A DNA stretch of 64,000 nt, from NCBI RefSeq assembly GCF_004016445.2, contig NZ_SADT02000001.1, positions 477,630-541,629 on the forward strand, in the 5' to 3' direction. The stretch comes from Mesorhizobium sp. M2E.F.Ca.ET.219.01.1.1. Lineage in GTDB: Bacteria > Pseudomonadota > Alphaproteobacteria > Rhizobiales > Rhizobiaceae. Made by a program: the position numbers and the translations under genes. Under the pieces are notes generated by a model. It did not search any database. It had not been told where the DNA came from and saw nothing but the letters and a program-made list of their open reading frames with translations. Positions 9,210-16,967 of this stretch are shown piece after piece (position 1 is the stretch's first letter; the number at the start of each line of letters is the position of its first letter).

Positions 9210-10757
9210 ATGACAGGTTCCATACTCATAGTCGATGACGATCCGGTGCAGCGCAGGCTGGTCGAGGCCGCGCTGACAAAGTTCGGCCACACCGCGATTG
9301 TCACGGATGGCGGCGAGGCTGGGCTCGACGTGCTCGACGGGCCGAACGCGCGCGAGGTCTCCGTCGTCATTCTCGACCTCGTCATGCCCGGCCTCGACGG
9401 CATCGGCGTGCTGAAGGCTATGCGCGAGCGCGCCATCAACATTCCCGTCATCGTACAGACTGCCCAGGGCGGCATCGAGACGGTCGTCTCGGCAATGCGG
9501 CACGGCGCCTTCGACTTCGTCGTCAAGCCGGCGTCGCCCGACAGGCTGCAGACCGCGATCTCCAACGCGCTCAAGGTGGAAGCCGTCGAAGACGAGATAA
9601 AGCGCGCGTCGCGACGTCGCGGCGGCGGCCATCTCACCTTCAAGGACATGATCACGCGCAGCCCGGCAATGGACCGGGTGATACGCCTCGGACAGAAAGC
9701 GGCGGCCTCCAACATCCCGATCCTGATCGAGGGCGAATCCGGCGTCGGCAAGGAACTGGTGGCGCGCGCCATCCAGGGCAGCGGCGATCGCCGTTCGAAG
9801 CCGTTCGTCACCGTCAATTGCGGCGCCATTCCGGACAATCTCGTCGAATCGATCCTGTTCGGCCACGAGAAGGGCTCCTTCACCGGCGCCACCGAGAAGC
9901 ACACCGGCAAATTCGTCGAGGCGAATTCCGGCACGCTGTTCCTCGACGAGATCGGAGATCTGCCGCTCGACGTCCAGGTCAAGCTGCTGCGCGCCGTGCA
10001 GGAGGGCGAGGTCGATCCGGTCGGCGGCCGCTCGACCGTCAAGGTCGATATCCGCCTGATCTCGGCCACGCACCGGAACCTTCTGCAGCAGGTCAAGGAT
10101 GGCAAGTTCCGCGAAGACCTGTTCTACCGCCTGAATGTCTACCCGATCTTCGTGCCGCCGCTGCGCGATCGCCGCGACGACATTCCCTATCTGGTCCGGC
10201 ATTTCATGGAAAAGGTGGCGCCGGCCGATCCGCGCCGCCGCCTTGCCGGCATATCGGCGCCAGCGCTTGCGATGCTGCAAGCCTATGACTGGCCGGGCAA
10301 CATTCGCCAATTGGAGAATGCGGTCTTCCGCGCGTCGGTGCTTGCCGAGGGCGACGTGCTGACCGAGGAGGAGTTCCCGCAAATCCGGGCCCAGGTGGAA
10401 GGCACGGTCAATCTGGGAGCGGAAACGGCATCCGCCACAGCCGAAACGGTTGCGGACGGGGCAGGGCAAGCGGACGAGGCGGCTGCAGAGACAACGAGAT
10501 CTGTCCTGTCGGACGACGAAACGTCGGCCAGGCCGCAGCCACGGTTCGGAACGCTTCGTGCTCTCGACGAGCGCGGCAATGTGCGGGCGCTGGCCGATGT
10601 CGAGCTGGAGATGATCAAGCTGGCGATCGACCATTACAATGGCCAGATGAGCGAAGTCGCGCGCCGTTTGGGCATCGGCCGCTCGACTCTCTACCGCAAG
10701 TTGAAGGAATATGGCATTGATCCCGAAGCTGGTCGCGTCGACCGGCTTGCCTCATGA
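9210..10757 (+). CDS. Response-regulator sigma-54 activator (REC-AAA+-Fis)
   Basis: NtrC-type bacterial enhancer-binding protein of 515 aa, starting at MTGSILIVDDD. Residues 3-120 are a receiver domain with the acidic pair VDDD, phospho-acceptor Asp56 in VVILDLVMPG and the conserved Lys in VVKPASP. The AAA+ domain has Walker A GESGVGKE, the sigma-54 contact loop as GSFTGA rather than GAFTGA, and Walker B FLDEIGD. A linker of about 90 residues rich in Ala/Glu/Thr separates it from a C-terminal Fis helix-turn-helix (MSEVARRLGIGRSTLYRKLKEYG). No histidine kinase is adjacent. Upstream in-frame ATGs at 9138 and 9168 would add residues that are not part of the REC fold. A perfect 8-bp hairpin (10744-10767) spans the stop codon. 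Confidence 0.88.
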   Translation: MTGSILIVDDDPVQRRLVEAALTKFGHTAIVTDGGEAGLDVLDGPNAREVSVVILDLVMPGLDGIGVLKAMRERAINIPVIVQTAQGGIETVVSAMRHGAFDFVVKPASPDRLQTAISNALKVEAVEDEIKRASRRRGGGHLTFKDMITRSPAMDRVIRLGQKAAASNIPILIEGESGVGKELVARAIQGSGDRRSKPFVTVNCGAIPDNLVESILFGHEKGSFTGATEKHTGKFVEANSGTLFLDEIGDLPLDVQVKLLRAVQEGEVDPVGGRSTVKVDIRLISATHRNLLQQVKDGKFREDLFYRLNVYPIFVPPLRDRRDDIPYLVRHFMEKVAPADPRRRLAGISAPALAMLQAYDWPGNIRQLENAVFRASVLAEGDVLTEEEFPQIRAQVEGTVNLGAETASATAETVADGAGQADEAAAETTRSVLSDDETSARPQPRFGTLRALDERGNVRALADVELEMIKLAIDHYNGQMSEVARRLGIGRSTLYRKLKEYGIDPEAGRVDRLAS

Positions 10758-11135
10758 CAGGCAAGCCTCGAACTAGCTTGCGCGCCTAAAATCCGAGTCA
10801 AATTGTCGCTTTTGACGTGAAAACGCAGGGTTTTCAGCGGTTAACGTTGCCGAGGATCACGCATTAACGCTAACGGTAACAGATCGTGTTCTGGCGGAGG
10901 CCGGATTCTTGATCTAAACCAGCGGTTTACCACGAAATGCTGTGCATCATTTTTGACGGGATATCGCCACGGTGTTACCGCATTTCGGCTTCAATAAACG
11001 ATGATTAACCATTAGGATCGATATTCGGATGTGAGAACCACGCATCCGTTTGGTCAAATCCGGGGACAAACGGCAGCCTGAAAGCCATTTGATTTGAACA
11101 AAGTCGAACGACATACAAACGGGCGGCATTTTCAC
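10758..11135. other. Intergenic region upstream of the DUF882 gene
   Basis: About 380 bases without a gene. It holds the downstream arm of the hairpin that spans the previous stop (10760-10767), a 7-bp inverted repeat TGAAAAC/GTTTTCA (10818-10824, 10830-10836) and several TTAACG/TAACG words at 10840-10880. The promoter of the next gene should be here, but no confident -35/-10 pair stands out. Confidence 0.4.
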
Positions 11136-12998
11136 ATGAGCGTCTGGCCGAGGTGGCTGACGTTTGTGATTTTGGCTGTCGGGTTTTTGTCCGCGGCAAT
11201 GTCGGGCGCCAGGGCTGAGGTTCGTACGCTCAAGCTCTATCACCTGCACACGCATGAGAAGGCCGAGATCGTCTACAAGCGCAATGGCCGCTACGATCCG
11301 GAAGGCCTGCGCAAGATCAACATCATCCTTCGCGACTGGCGCCGCAACGAGCCGACCAAGATGGATCCGCGGCTGCTCGACCTCGTCTGGGAAGCTTATC
11401 GCGAAGCCGGCGCGACCGACTATATCCAGGTCGTCTGCGGCTATCGTTCGCCGTCGACCAACGCGATGCTGCGTTCGCGCAGCCGCGGCGTCGCCGAGAA
11501 GAGCCAGCACATGCTGGGCAAGGCGATGGATTTCTACATCCCCGGCGTGCCGCTGAAGAAGCTGCGCAACATCGGCCTCAAGATGCAGGGCGGCGGTGTC
11601 GGCTACTATCCGACCTCCGGCTCGCCCTTCGTGCACATGGATGTCGGCAATGTGCGTCATTGGCCGGGCATCAGCCGCCAGGAACTGGTCAGCCTGTTCC
11701 CGAACGGCAAGACGCTGCATGTGCCTAGCGACGGCAGGCCGCTGCCCGGCTATGAGCAGGCGCTGGCCGCCTATCAGTCGCGCAAGGGCGCGGGCACCCC
11801 GAACATCGAACTGGCCAGCGCCGGCGGCTCGAGCAAGAGGTCGGGCGGATTGCTTGCCGCCTTGTTCGGCGGTGGTGCCGATGAGGCTGACGATGATGCC
11901 GATACCGGTGACGGCGGCGGTGCGCCCCAGGCGAATGCTGTGAAGCAGGTTCAGGTCGCTACGGCGCGCAGCAGCAACCTTCCGGGTATCGCGGTCGTCT
12001 CGCCGAAGGATGCCAAGCGCGCCAACATCCCGCAGATCGCGGATGACAGCGCCGACGATTCGCAGCAACCGCAGCAGGATACGCCGGAGACGATCATCGC
12101 CGCCCTGCCGCCCAAGGAAATCCCGCTGCCCGATTTCGCGCCGCGTCCGAAGGTCGATGTCGGCCAGCAGACGCCGCAAAACGTGCCGTTCGCCATGGCG
12201 GATGCCTCGGCGACGACCGAGCAGGCGGTTTCGACGGCGCAGGCGCCCTTGCCTGACAAGGTTCCGTTCGGCGCTGCCAGCGCGGCCGAGGCCGCGGGCA
12301 CCGATCCGGCGCAGGTGGCGGTCAACAACATTCCGCTTCCGACCTGGCGCCCCGATCGCTCGACGCCGGCCGAGCTGGCGTCGAAGGATAAGAACGTGCT
12401 TCTGGCGCTGGCCGAAACGTCTTCGCAGGACAAGAGCGCGACCGACGCGTTCTCCGTGCTGCCGACCGCCCGGCCGCAGCCCGGCAAGCAGGATGAGGTC
12501 AGAGCCGTTCTCGAACAGGCCAACGCGACCGTCGAGGCCGGCGGCGCCGGCGCCGAATACCAGCTTGCGTCGCTGACGCAACCGGAGCCGCGTTCGGCGT
12601 TCAACGATCCCTCGGATGCGGATGCGGATGCGGCCTCGCCGCGCAAGGCCATCGCCGCCCTTCCGGCAGGGACCGATCCTTCGCAGGCGATCGGCGGCAG
12701 TGTAAAGACGACAGCCAAGGAAGCCAGGGCGTCCGCCCACGATCTGAAGCCGGGACCGAAGGCCATGGTGGTGGCGGCAGCGCCGCAAGCCGCGCGTTGG
12801 GCGCTGGGCAGCGGCGTGAACATTGCTTCGGTTTCCGATCCGACCACGGCTCCGCGCTATGCCTATAACATCGTGCATACGCCGCCGAGCGAGGTGTACA
12901 CCGCCGGCTTCCAGACGGATGGCGGGATGCAAGATGCCAGCCGTTTCAGCGGCAACGCGGTCAAGTTCTTGTCGGTCGCCCGTTTCCAGACGAAATAG
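11136..12998 (+). CDS. DUF882 (M15-like) exported protein with long low-complexity tail
   Basis: 620 aa from the ATG at 11136. A signal peptide (LTFVILAVGFLSAAMSGARA) precedes a DUF882 / peptidase M15-like domain at residues about 30-190, with LKLYHLHTHEKAEIVYKR, CGYRSPSTNAML, SQHMLGKAMDFYIPG and GVGYYPTSGSPFVHMDVG. The last three carry the His/Asp/His pattern of zinc DD-/LD-carboxypeptidases, so a cell-wall role in the periplasm is plausible. The remaining 400 residues are rich in Ala, Pro, Asp and Ser, probably disordered, with a proline-rich repeat feel (IPLPDFAPRPK, IPLPTWRPDRS). It ends before a terminator and a tRNA gene. Confidence 0.82.
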   Translation: MSVWPRWLTFVILAVGFLSAAMSGARAEVRTLKLYHLHTHEKAEIVYKRNGRYDPEGLRKINIILRDWRRNEPTKMDPRLLDLVWEAYREAGATDYIQVVCGYRSPSTNAMLRSRSRGVAEKSQHMLGKAMDFYIPGVPLKKLRNIGLKMQGGGVGYYPTSGSPFVHMDVGNVRHWPGISRQELVSLFPNGKTLHVPSDGRPLPGYEQALAAYQSRKGAGTPNIELASAGGSSKRSGGLLAALFGGGADEADDDADTGDGGGAPQANAVKQVQVATARSSNLPGIAVVSPKDAKRANIPQIADDSADDSQQPQQDTPETIIAALPPKEIPLPDFAPRPKVDVGQQTPQNVPFAMADASATTEQAVSTAQAPLPDKVPFGAASAAEAAGTDPAQVAVNNIPLPTWRPDRSTPAELASKDKNVLLALAETSSQDKSATDAFSVLPTARPQPGKQDEVRAVLEQANATVEAGGAGAEYQLASLTQPEPRSAFNDPSDADADAASPRKAIAALPAGTDPSQAIGGSVKTTAKEARASAHDLKPGPKAMVVAAAPQAARWALGSGVNIASVSDPTTAPRYAYNIVHTPPSEVYTAGFQTDGGMQDASRFSGNAVKFLSVARFQTK

Positions 12999-13020
12999 CG
13001 ATCCCGCCAGACACCGGAGA

Positions 13021-13054
13021 AGCCGCGTTGCAGGACAACGCGGCTTTCGTTTTC
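13021..13054 (+). terminator. Rho-independent terminator after the DUF882 gene
   Basis: A perfect 10-bp stem AGCCGCGTTG (13021-13030) / CAACGCGGCT (13036-13045) with a 5-nt loop is followed by TTTCGTTTTC. It lies 22 bases after the stop. Confidence 0.85.
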
Positions 13055-13082
13055 CCTGAAGGCCTGTTCGATCGCCGGGTCT

Positions 13083-13156
13083 TCCCGCTTCGTCTAATGG
13101 TAGGACAGCGCCCTTTGAAGGCGTGAATCGTGGTTCGAATCCATGAGCGGGAACCA
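13083..13156 (+). tRNA. tRNA-Gln (anticodon TTG)
   Basis: A 74-nt cloverleaf. Acceptor arm TCCCGCT (13083-13089) pairs with AGCGGGA (13146-13152), followed by A and an encoded CCA. The anticodon loop CTTTGAA gives TTG, which reads CAA. The T-loop is GGTTCGAATCC. The gene is intact although its 3' part (from 13110) is the attachment core of the element that follows, so the incoming DNA restored the tRNA. Confidence 0.95.
13110..13156 (+). repeat. Left attachment site (within tRNA-Gln)
   Basis: A 47-bp sequence identical to 55536-55582, from the anticodon stem to the CCA end of tRNA-Gln. It is the site where the element joins the host on the tRNA side. Confidence 0.92.
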
Positions 13157-13192
13157 TAATTTCAAGGACTTAAGCACAACATTGTCATTTCT

Positions 13193-13213
13193 GTCCAACA
13201 TGTGTCCAATATA
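13193..13213. promoter_or_regulatory. Left-end GTCCAA pair, probable integrase arm site
   Basis: GTCCAACAT followed after two bases by GTCCAATATA, 37 bases inside the left repeat. Nearly the same pair occurs at the right end (55412-55435), just upstream of the integrase. Matching short repeats at both ends are typical of arm-type recombinase binding sites; that role is inferred. Confidence 0.65.
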
Positions 13214-13359
13214 GATGGATCTCGGCGCAAGCCTTCCGACTGATCGCATCATCCGGCACCTGAGCCCGACGACCTCATGGCCTTTTCGCGTTCGAAAATG
13301 GCCCCGAAGCATTAATGATGCAGAGACATCACAAGCGTCCATCGCAGGCTGGTCATTGA

Positions 13360-13575
13360 GACTTCTCTGCGCGAGTTCGCCGCGACGCCGCTGTTGATCG
13401 CTATCGAGGAACCAGGGGCCAAAATAGTGCCTTCTATGAGCCAGTCGGCAAGAAGGTGCAACTTGCCGAAGTTACCCATTTACGGCGGCCGCGCGGCGGC
13501 CCGACGGTCGAATTGCCCGCCGGCGCAACAATTCCGAATGTGGGAATCGTTGCGGGCATTATTGGCGCGAGGTAA
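13360..13575 (+). pseudogene. Possible 3' gene fragment next to the left end
   Basis: An open frame without a start codon reads FSARVRRDAAVDRYRG, then AFYEPVGKKVQLAEVTHLRR and GPTVELPAGATIPNVGIVAG, ending in IIGAR and TAA at 13573-13575. The composition looks protein-like (Gly/Val/Pro pattern, no rare-codon run). It may be the C-terminal remnant of a lost cargo gene. I do not recognise the family. The rest of the 441-base stretch 13157-13597 shows only the arm site. Confidence 0.3.
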
Positions 13576-13597
13576 AGGTTTGCCGTTCCATTCGACT

Positions 13598-16500
13598 CTA
13601 ATCTTCGAACCCAGTGGATTCCGCCTTGAACTTAAGCTGTTTCGCGTTGTCGCGGACGACGCTCACCTCGCTGTCGGGAAATCCCCCAGTGGCTTCTGCT
13701 TCGATCTCCAGGGTGAGTTTCACCTTCGCCCCCTGCGTCCGCTGCAGTTCCATCACGACGGCGTTGAGGATCGCGTCGAAGGACTTCACCGGTCGCACCA
13801 TGTCGATCTCGACAGACCCGTAGAAACGAGTCGGCTGTTGCGAACCGGGTGCGGGCGCTGGCGTTTCAGGTCCGCTGATGCCGGGTGCGGTTGCGGTGGT
13901 CGGGCCGCCACTGGACAATCCAGCAGTCGTCGGACCAGGTCCGCTTGGCGCCTTTTGAGCATGGGCCGCTGCCACGTCCTTTCGGACAATCACTGCACCG
14001 GGTGAAAAGCTTGTCGGTGCAAGCTTGGCATAGACCAGCCCGTCGTATTGCCCGGTTGCCTCGTCATATCCGTCGGCATAGCCGAAGAGCGGGTCGGCGC
14101 TTGAAACGCCTTCTGCGATCGCGCTTTCGAGCACGGCCGGATCACGCAGCTTCGGCAGATAGACGTAGGACGCGAACCATTCCCGCAAGTCGGCGATCGC
14201 AAGATGCGGCTTCTCGACCGGCCAAAGACTGTCCAGCTTCGCCATCAGCATCTTCGGGCCGAGGGTGTCCTTGACGATGCTATCGCCGCGCGGGGAGATC
14301 TTCTCGTAGATCGACGCGGCGATGGACGGTCGGTCCTTCGCCATCAACGTCGTCTGCTCGATTTCGAACGGCCTGCCGTCGAGCCTGGCCTCGTGCTTTT
14401 CGGCATAGAGGATGTGTGTCCAGGCCGACCGCACAGCCTTTTCCGCGGCCTCGTGGTGCGACCTCGCCTTCTCCTTCACGTCGGCGGCCTGCGCCTGCGT
14501 CAACTGCCCCTGTATATTCCTATCGTCGTTGATGGACGCCCAGGCCAGCGCCTTCCGCACCACTTCCCGAGCGGTCGCGAGCAACGCCTCGTCTGGTGCC
14601 GCAAAGATCAGCGTGTTGCGATAGCGCCGTTGAGAGGTCCGGCAGCGAGTCAGCGCATCGGCCGCGGCATCGATCGCGGGCGAACTCTTTGCTGCCCTCG
14701 CGTGCGTGGACGCGGGACCGAGGAGCACGAGGGAGAGGGCTGCGGCTTCGTCGACAGTGGCCGGATCGTCAGGTGCGGCATGCACGCGCGCGAAGTTCCC
14801 CTTGCTGCCGGCTTCGGTCATCAGGACGCGCAGGATCTCGGCGTCGACTTCGTGGGCCGGCAAGGCGGCGGCGCGTTCGTCGGCGAGCCGGTTCAGGGTC
14901 GGCTGGGTGGAAAACCAATAACGCCCCGCTTCCTCATACAGGTAGGTCGCGCGCTCATGCAACTCACGAAGCGCCTCGCCGAATATGGCGATCTGGTCGC
15001 CGGGCTCGGCGGCGGCAAGGCGGACCGCTTGACCCGTGACGCCGGCATGCGGCTGGCCGACCGTGGGCGCGGAGCAGAGGAAGATCGAGCGGGTGGTCCG
15101 CGTCGCCGCCCGAGCTTGCGACAGGCGCCGAGACGGATTGGCTTCCATCCGGGCAGGCAGCGATCCGTCGCCGTCGACCTCGCTGTCGACGACCGCCGAA
15201 TAAGCGGAGTCCAGTGGATAGATCACGCTCGCCTTGATGCGCTCGTCGGCGATCGGCACACGCCCCGGCAGGATCAACGGGTCGCGCGCTCTCGCCTGCC
15301 ACAGCACGCTGACGACATTCGCCATGAACCTCAGCACACCGCGCGTGCGCTGGAAATTCGGCAGCGTCGACCAGTCCTTCGACAGGCGCTCGAAGAGTTC
15401 GGGGTGGATCGGATAGGAAAGGCGCAGCAACTCCGCATAGCGCGCTTCCTTGGTATGGGGCGGGAACTCGGCAGCGTTCTTCCTGTAAAGCTCATGGAAC
15501 GCCTTCACGGTCTCGTCGCGTGCCTTCTCGCCTTCCGCGTCGAGTTGCTGGAACAGGCGGCGGCGGACGATCTCATAGGTCTCGTTGCCATGCGCGGCGA
15601 GCCAGGGCGAGCCGGTGCGGCCAAACACCTTTTCGAGCCGCTGCAGCGCCGCGACGCCCTTCTCGCCGCCGGCCTCCAGTTTGCTTTCCGGAAGCGAGCC
15701 AACCAGCAAAACGTTCGGAACCATCTTGACGGCTTCGGTCAACGACTGGATGAACGACAGGAAGGCCTCGAACCGGTCGTCGGGAAGCTGGCGCGCGAAC
15801 GCCACGACCTCGTCGAGCAAGATCACGCTCGGCCCAGCTTTACGAAAGACCTCGACCATGAGTTCGGAGCCCGGATTGGTGCCGCCGGCCTCTGCTTCGC
15901 GCACGAGTTCCAGCCCTTCCTTGCCCGCCAGTCGCCAGGCGATATATCCCCAGAGCGTTCGCACCTTCGGGCCGTCTCTCAGCACCAAAGCGGAATCGAC
16001 ACCCTTGGCAGTGCCGACGAAGATCGCCGTCTTGACCGGTTTCCAGTCGTCGATGCTGAGCGTGTCGGAGATGTCAGAGACGCCCGCGAGCACTGCAGGA
16101 TTGGTAGCATGGGCGAGGTGATAGAGCGCAAGCATTGTGTGCGTCTTGCCGCCGCCGAACGAGGTCTGAAGCCCGAGCACCGGATCGCCGCCCCTGCCGG
16201 TGAGACGTTCGAGCGCGGTGCGAAGCACCCGCTGCAGACCCTCGGTCAGGAAGGTGATGCGGAAGAAATTCTCCGGCGTAGCGTAGTCGTCGCTCGCCTG
16301 GCCCATGTCGACCGCGGCGAGATCGGCGGCGAATTCCGACTGCTTGTAGCGGTTGGCGAGAACATCCGGATGCGGAAAGGCAATTTCGATCCAGGGCCGC
16401 AATCCGCCCGGCGGCGTCTCCGCATCGTCCAGGCCGAGCGACAATGTGCCGGGTTTTTCCGGCACCGGCGCCGGCGTGGCCGGTGCGGTGCCTGCATCCC

Positions 16501-16942
16501 CTTTGGCACCGTCGTCACGGCGCTGCTCAGCATAGAGTTTTTCGATCTCCTCGACGTCCTTCTTCGGCCCCTTCACCGCGCGTGCGAGGCAGACCATCGC
16601 ATCGAGATAGCGCAAAGCCTCGGCGTCGGTCAGCGGCAGCGCCAGATGCGAGGTGGCGTTGCGGGCATCGAATGCGGTCGAGAGAAAATTGCGGACCTTG
16701 AACTTTTCGTTGCGGGCAAAGGCATCGTCGAAGACATCGCGCCACTGGTCGATCATGGTTTTGAGCAGGCCGTAGCCGTCGAGCGGGTCGAGCGGGCCTG
16801 AACCCTGAGCGCGGCTCGCGAACATGATCCAGCGCTTGCCGAGCTTCGCTTCCATCCGCTCGGCGACAAAGGGCTGGATCGCCTTCTGCAGATGGAACAG
16901 CCCGTCCTGGACGCGCCGCAGCGTTTCTTTTTCCTTCGTCAT
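13598..16942 (-). CDS. DUF499 P-loop ATPase of a restriction/defence cluster
   Basis: 1114-aa AAA+-like ATPase of the DUF499 family. Walker A is in LQTSFGGGKTHTMLALYHLAH near residue 260 and Walker B in PSVILLDEVVAFARQLP near 375. The N-terminus (residues 1-110) has the helical ALRYLDAMVCLARAVKG pattern, and a Pro/Gly-rich linker around 1000-1040 precedes a small C-terminal beta domain (FYGSVEIDMVRPVKSFDAIL). It is the last gene of the minus-strand cluster, 25 bases after the DUF1156 methyltransferase, with GAGGAGA before its ATG. DUF499 and DUF1156 proteins are repeatedly found together in putative anti-phage loci. The ATPase probably couples DNA recognition to the methylase or helicase, by analogy with the large ATPases of BREX (PglY/BrxC). 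Confidence 0.85.
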   Translation of the reverse strand: MTKEKETLRRVQDGLFHLQKAIQPFVAERMEAKLGKRWIMFASRAQGSGPLDPLDGYGLLKTMIDQWRDVFDDAFARNEKFKVRNFLSTAFDARNATSHLALPLTDAEALRYLDAMVCLARAVKGPKKDVEEIEKLYAEQRRDDGAKGDAGTAPATPAPVPEKPGTLSLGLDDAETPPGGLRPWIEIAFPHPDVLANRYKQSEFAADLAAVDMGQASDDYATPENFFRITFLTEGLQRVLRTALERLTGRGGDPVLGLQTSFGGGKTHTMLALYHLAHATNPAVLAGVSDISDTLSIDDWKPVKTAIFVGTAKGVDSALVLRDGPKVRTLWGYIAWRLAGKEGLELVREAEAGGTNPGSELMVEVFRKAGPSVILLDEVVAFARQLPDDRFEAFLSFIQSLTEAVKMVPNVLLVGSLPESKLEAGGEKGVAALQRLEKVFGRTGSPWLAAHGNETYEIVRRRLFQQLDAEGEKARDETVKAFHELYRKNAAEFPPHTKEARYAELLRLSYPIHPELFERLSKDWSTLPNFQRTRGVLRFMANVVSVLWQARARDPLILPGRVPIADERIKASVIYPLDSAYSAVVDSEVDGDGSLPARMEANPSRRLSQARAATRTTRSIFLCSAPTVGQPHAGVTGQAVRLAAAEPGDQIAIFGEALRELHERATYLYEEAGRYWFSTQPTLNRLADERAAALPAHEVDAEILRVLMTEAGSKGNFARVHAAPDDPATVDEAAALSLVLLGPASTHARAAKSSPAIDAAADALTRCRTSQRRYRNTLIFAAPDEALLATAREVVRKALAWASINDDRNIQGQLTQAQAADVKEKARSHHEAAEKAVRSAWTHILYAEKHEARLDGRPFEIEQTTLMAKDRPSIAASIYEKISPRGDSIVKDTLGPKMLMAKLDSLWPVEKPHLAIADLREWFASYVYLPKLRDPAVLESAIAEGVSSADPLFGYADGYDEATGQYDGLVYAKLAPTSFSPGAVIVRKDVAAAHAQKAPSGPGPTTAGLSSGGPTTATAPGISGPETPAPAPGSQQPTRFYGSVEIDMVRPVKSFDAILNAVVMELQRTQGAKVKLTLEIEAEATGGFPDSEVSVVRDNAKQLKFKAESTGFED

Positions 16943-16967
16943 GCCCGCGTCTCCTCACCAAATGCGT

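Noticed and set aside
9150..10634. 494-codon minus-strand frame opposite the sigma-54 activator
   Set aside because: Antisense shadow of a gene with complete REC, AAA+ and Fis domains.
14204..16801. 865-codon plus-strand frame opposite the DUF499 gene
   Set aside because: Arg/Gly/Asp-rich shadow typical of the complement of a GC-rich gene; no motif seen.
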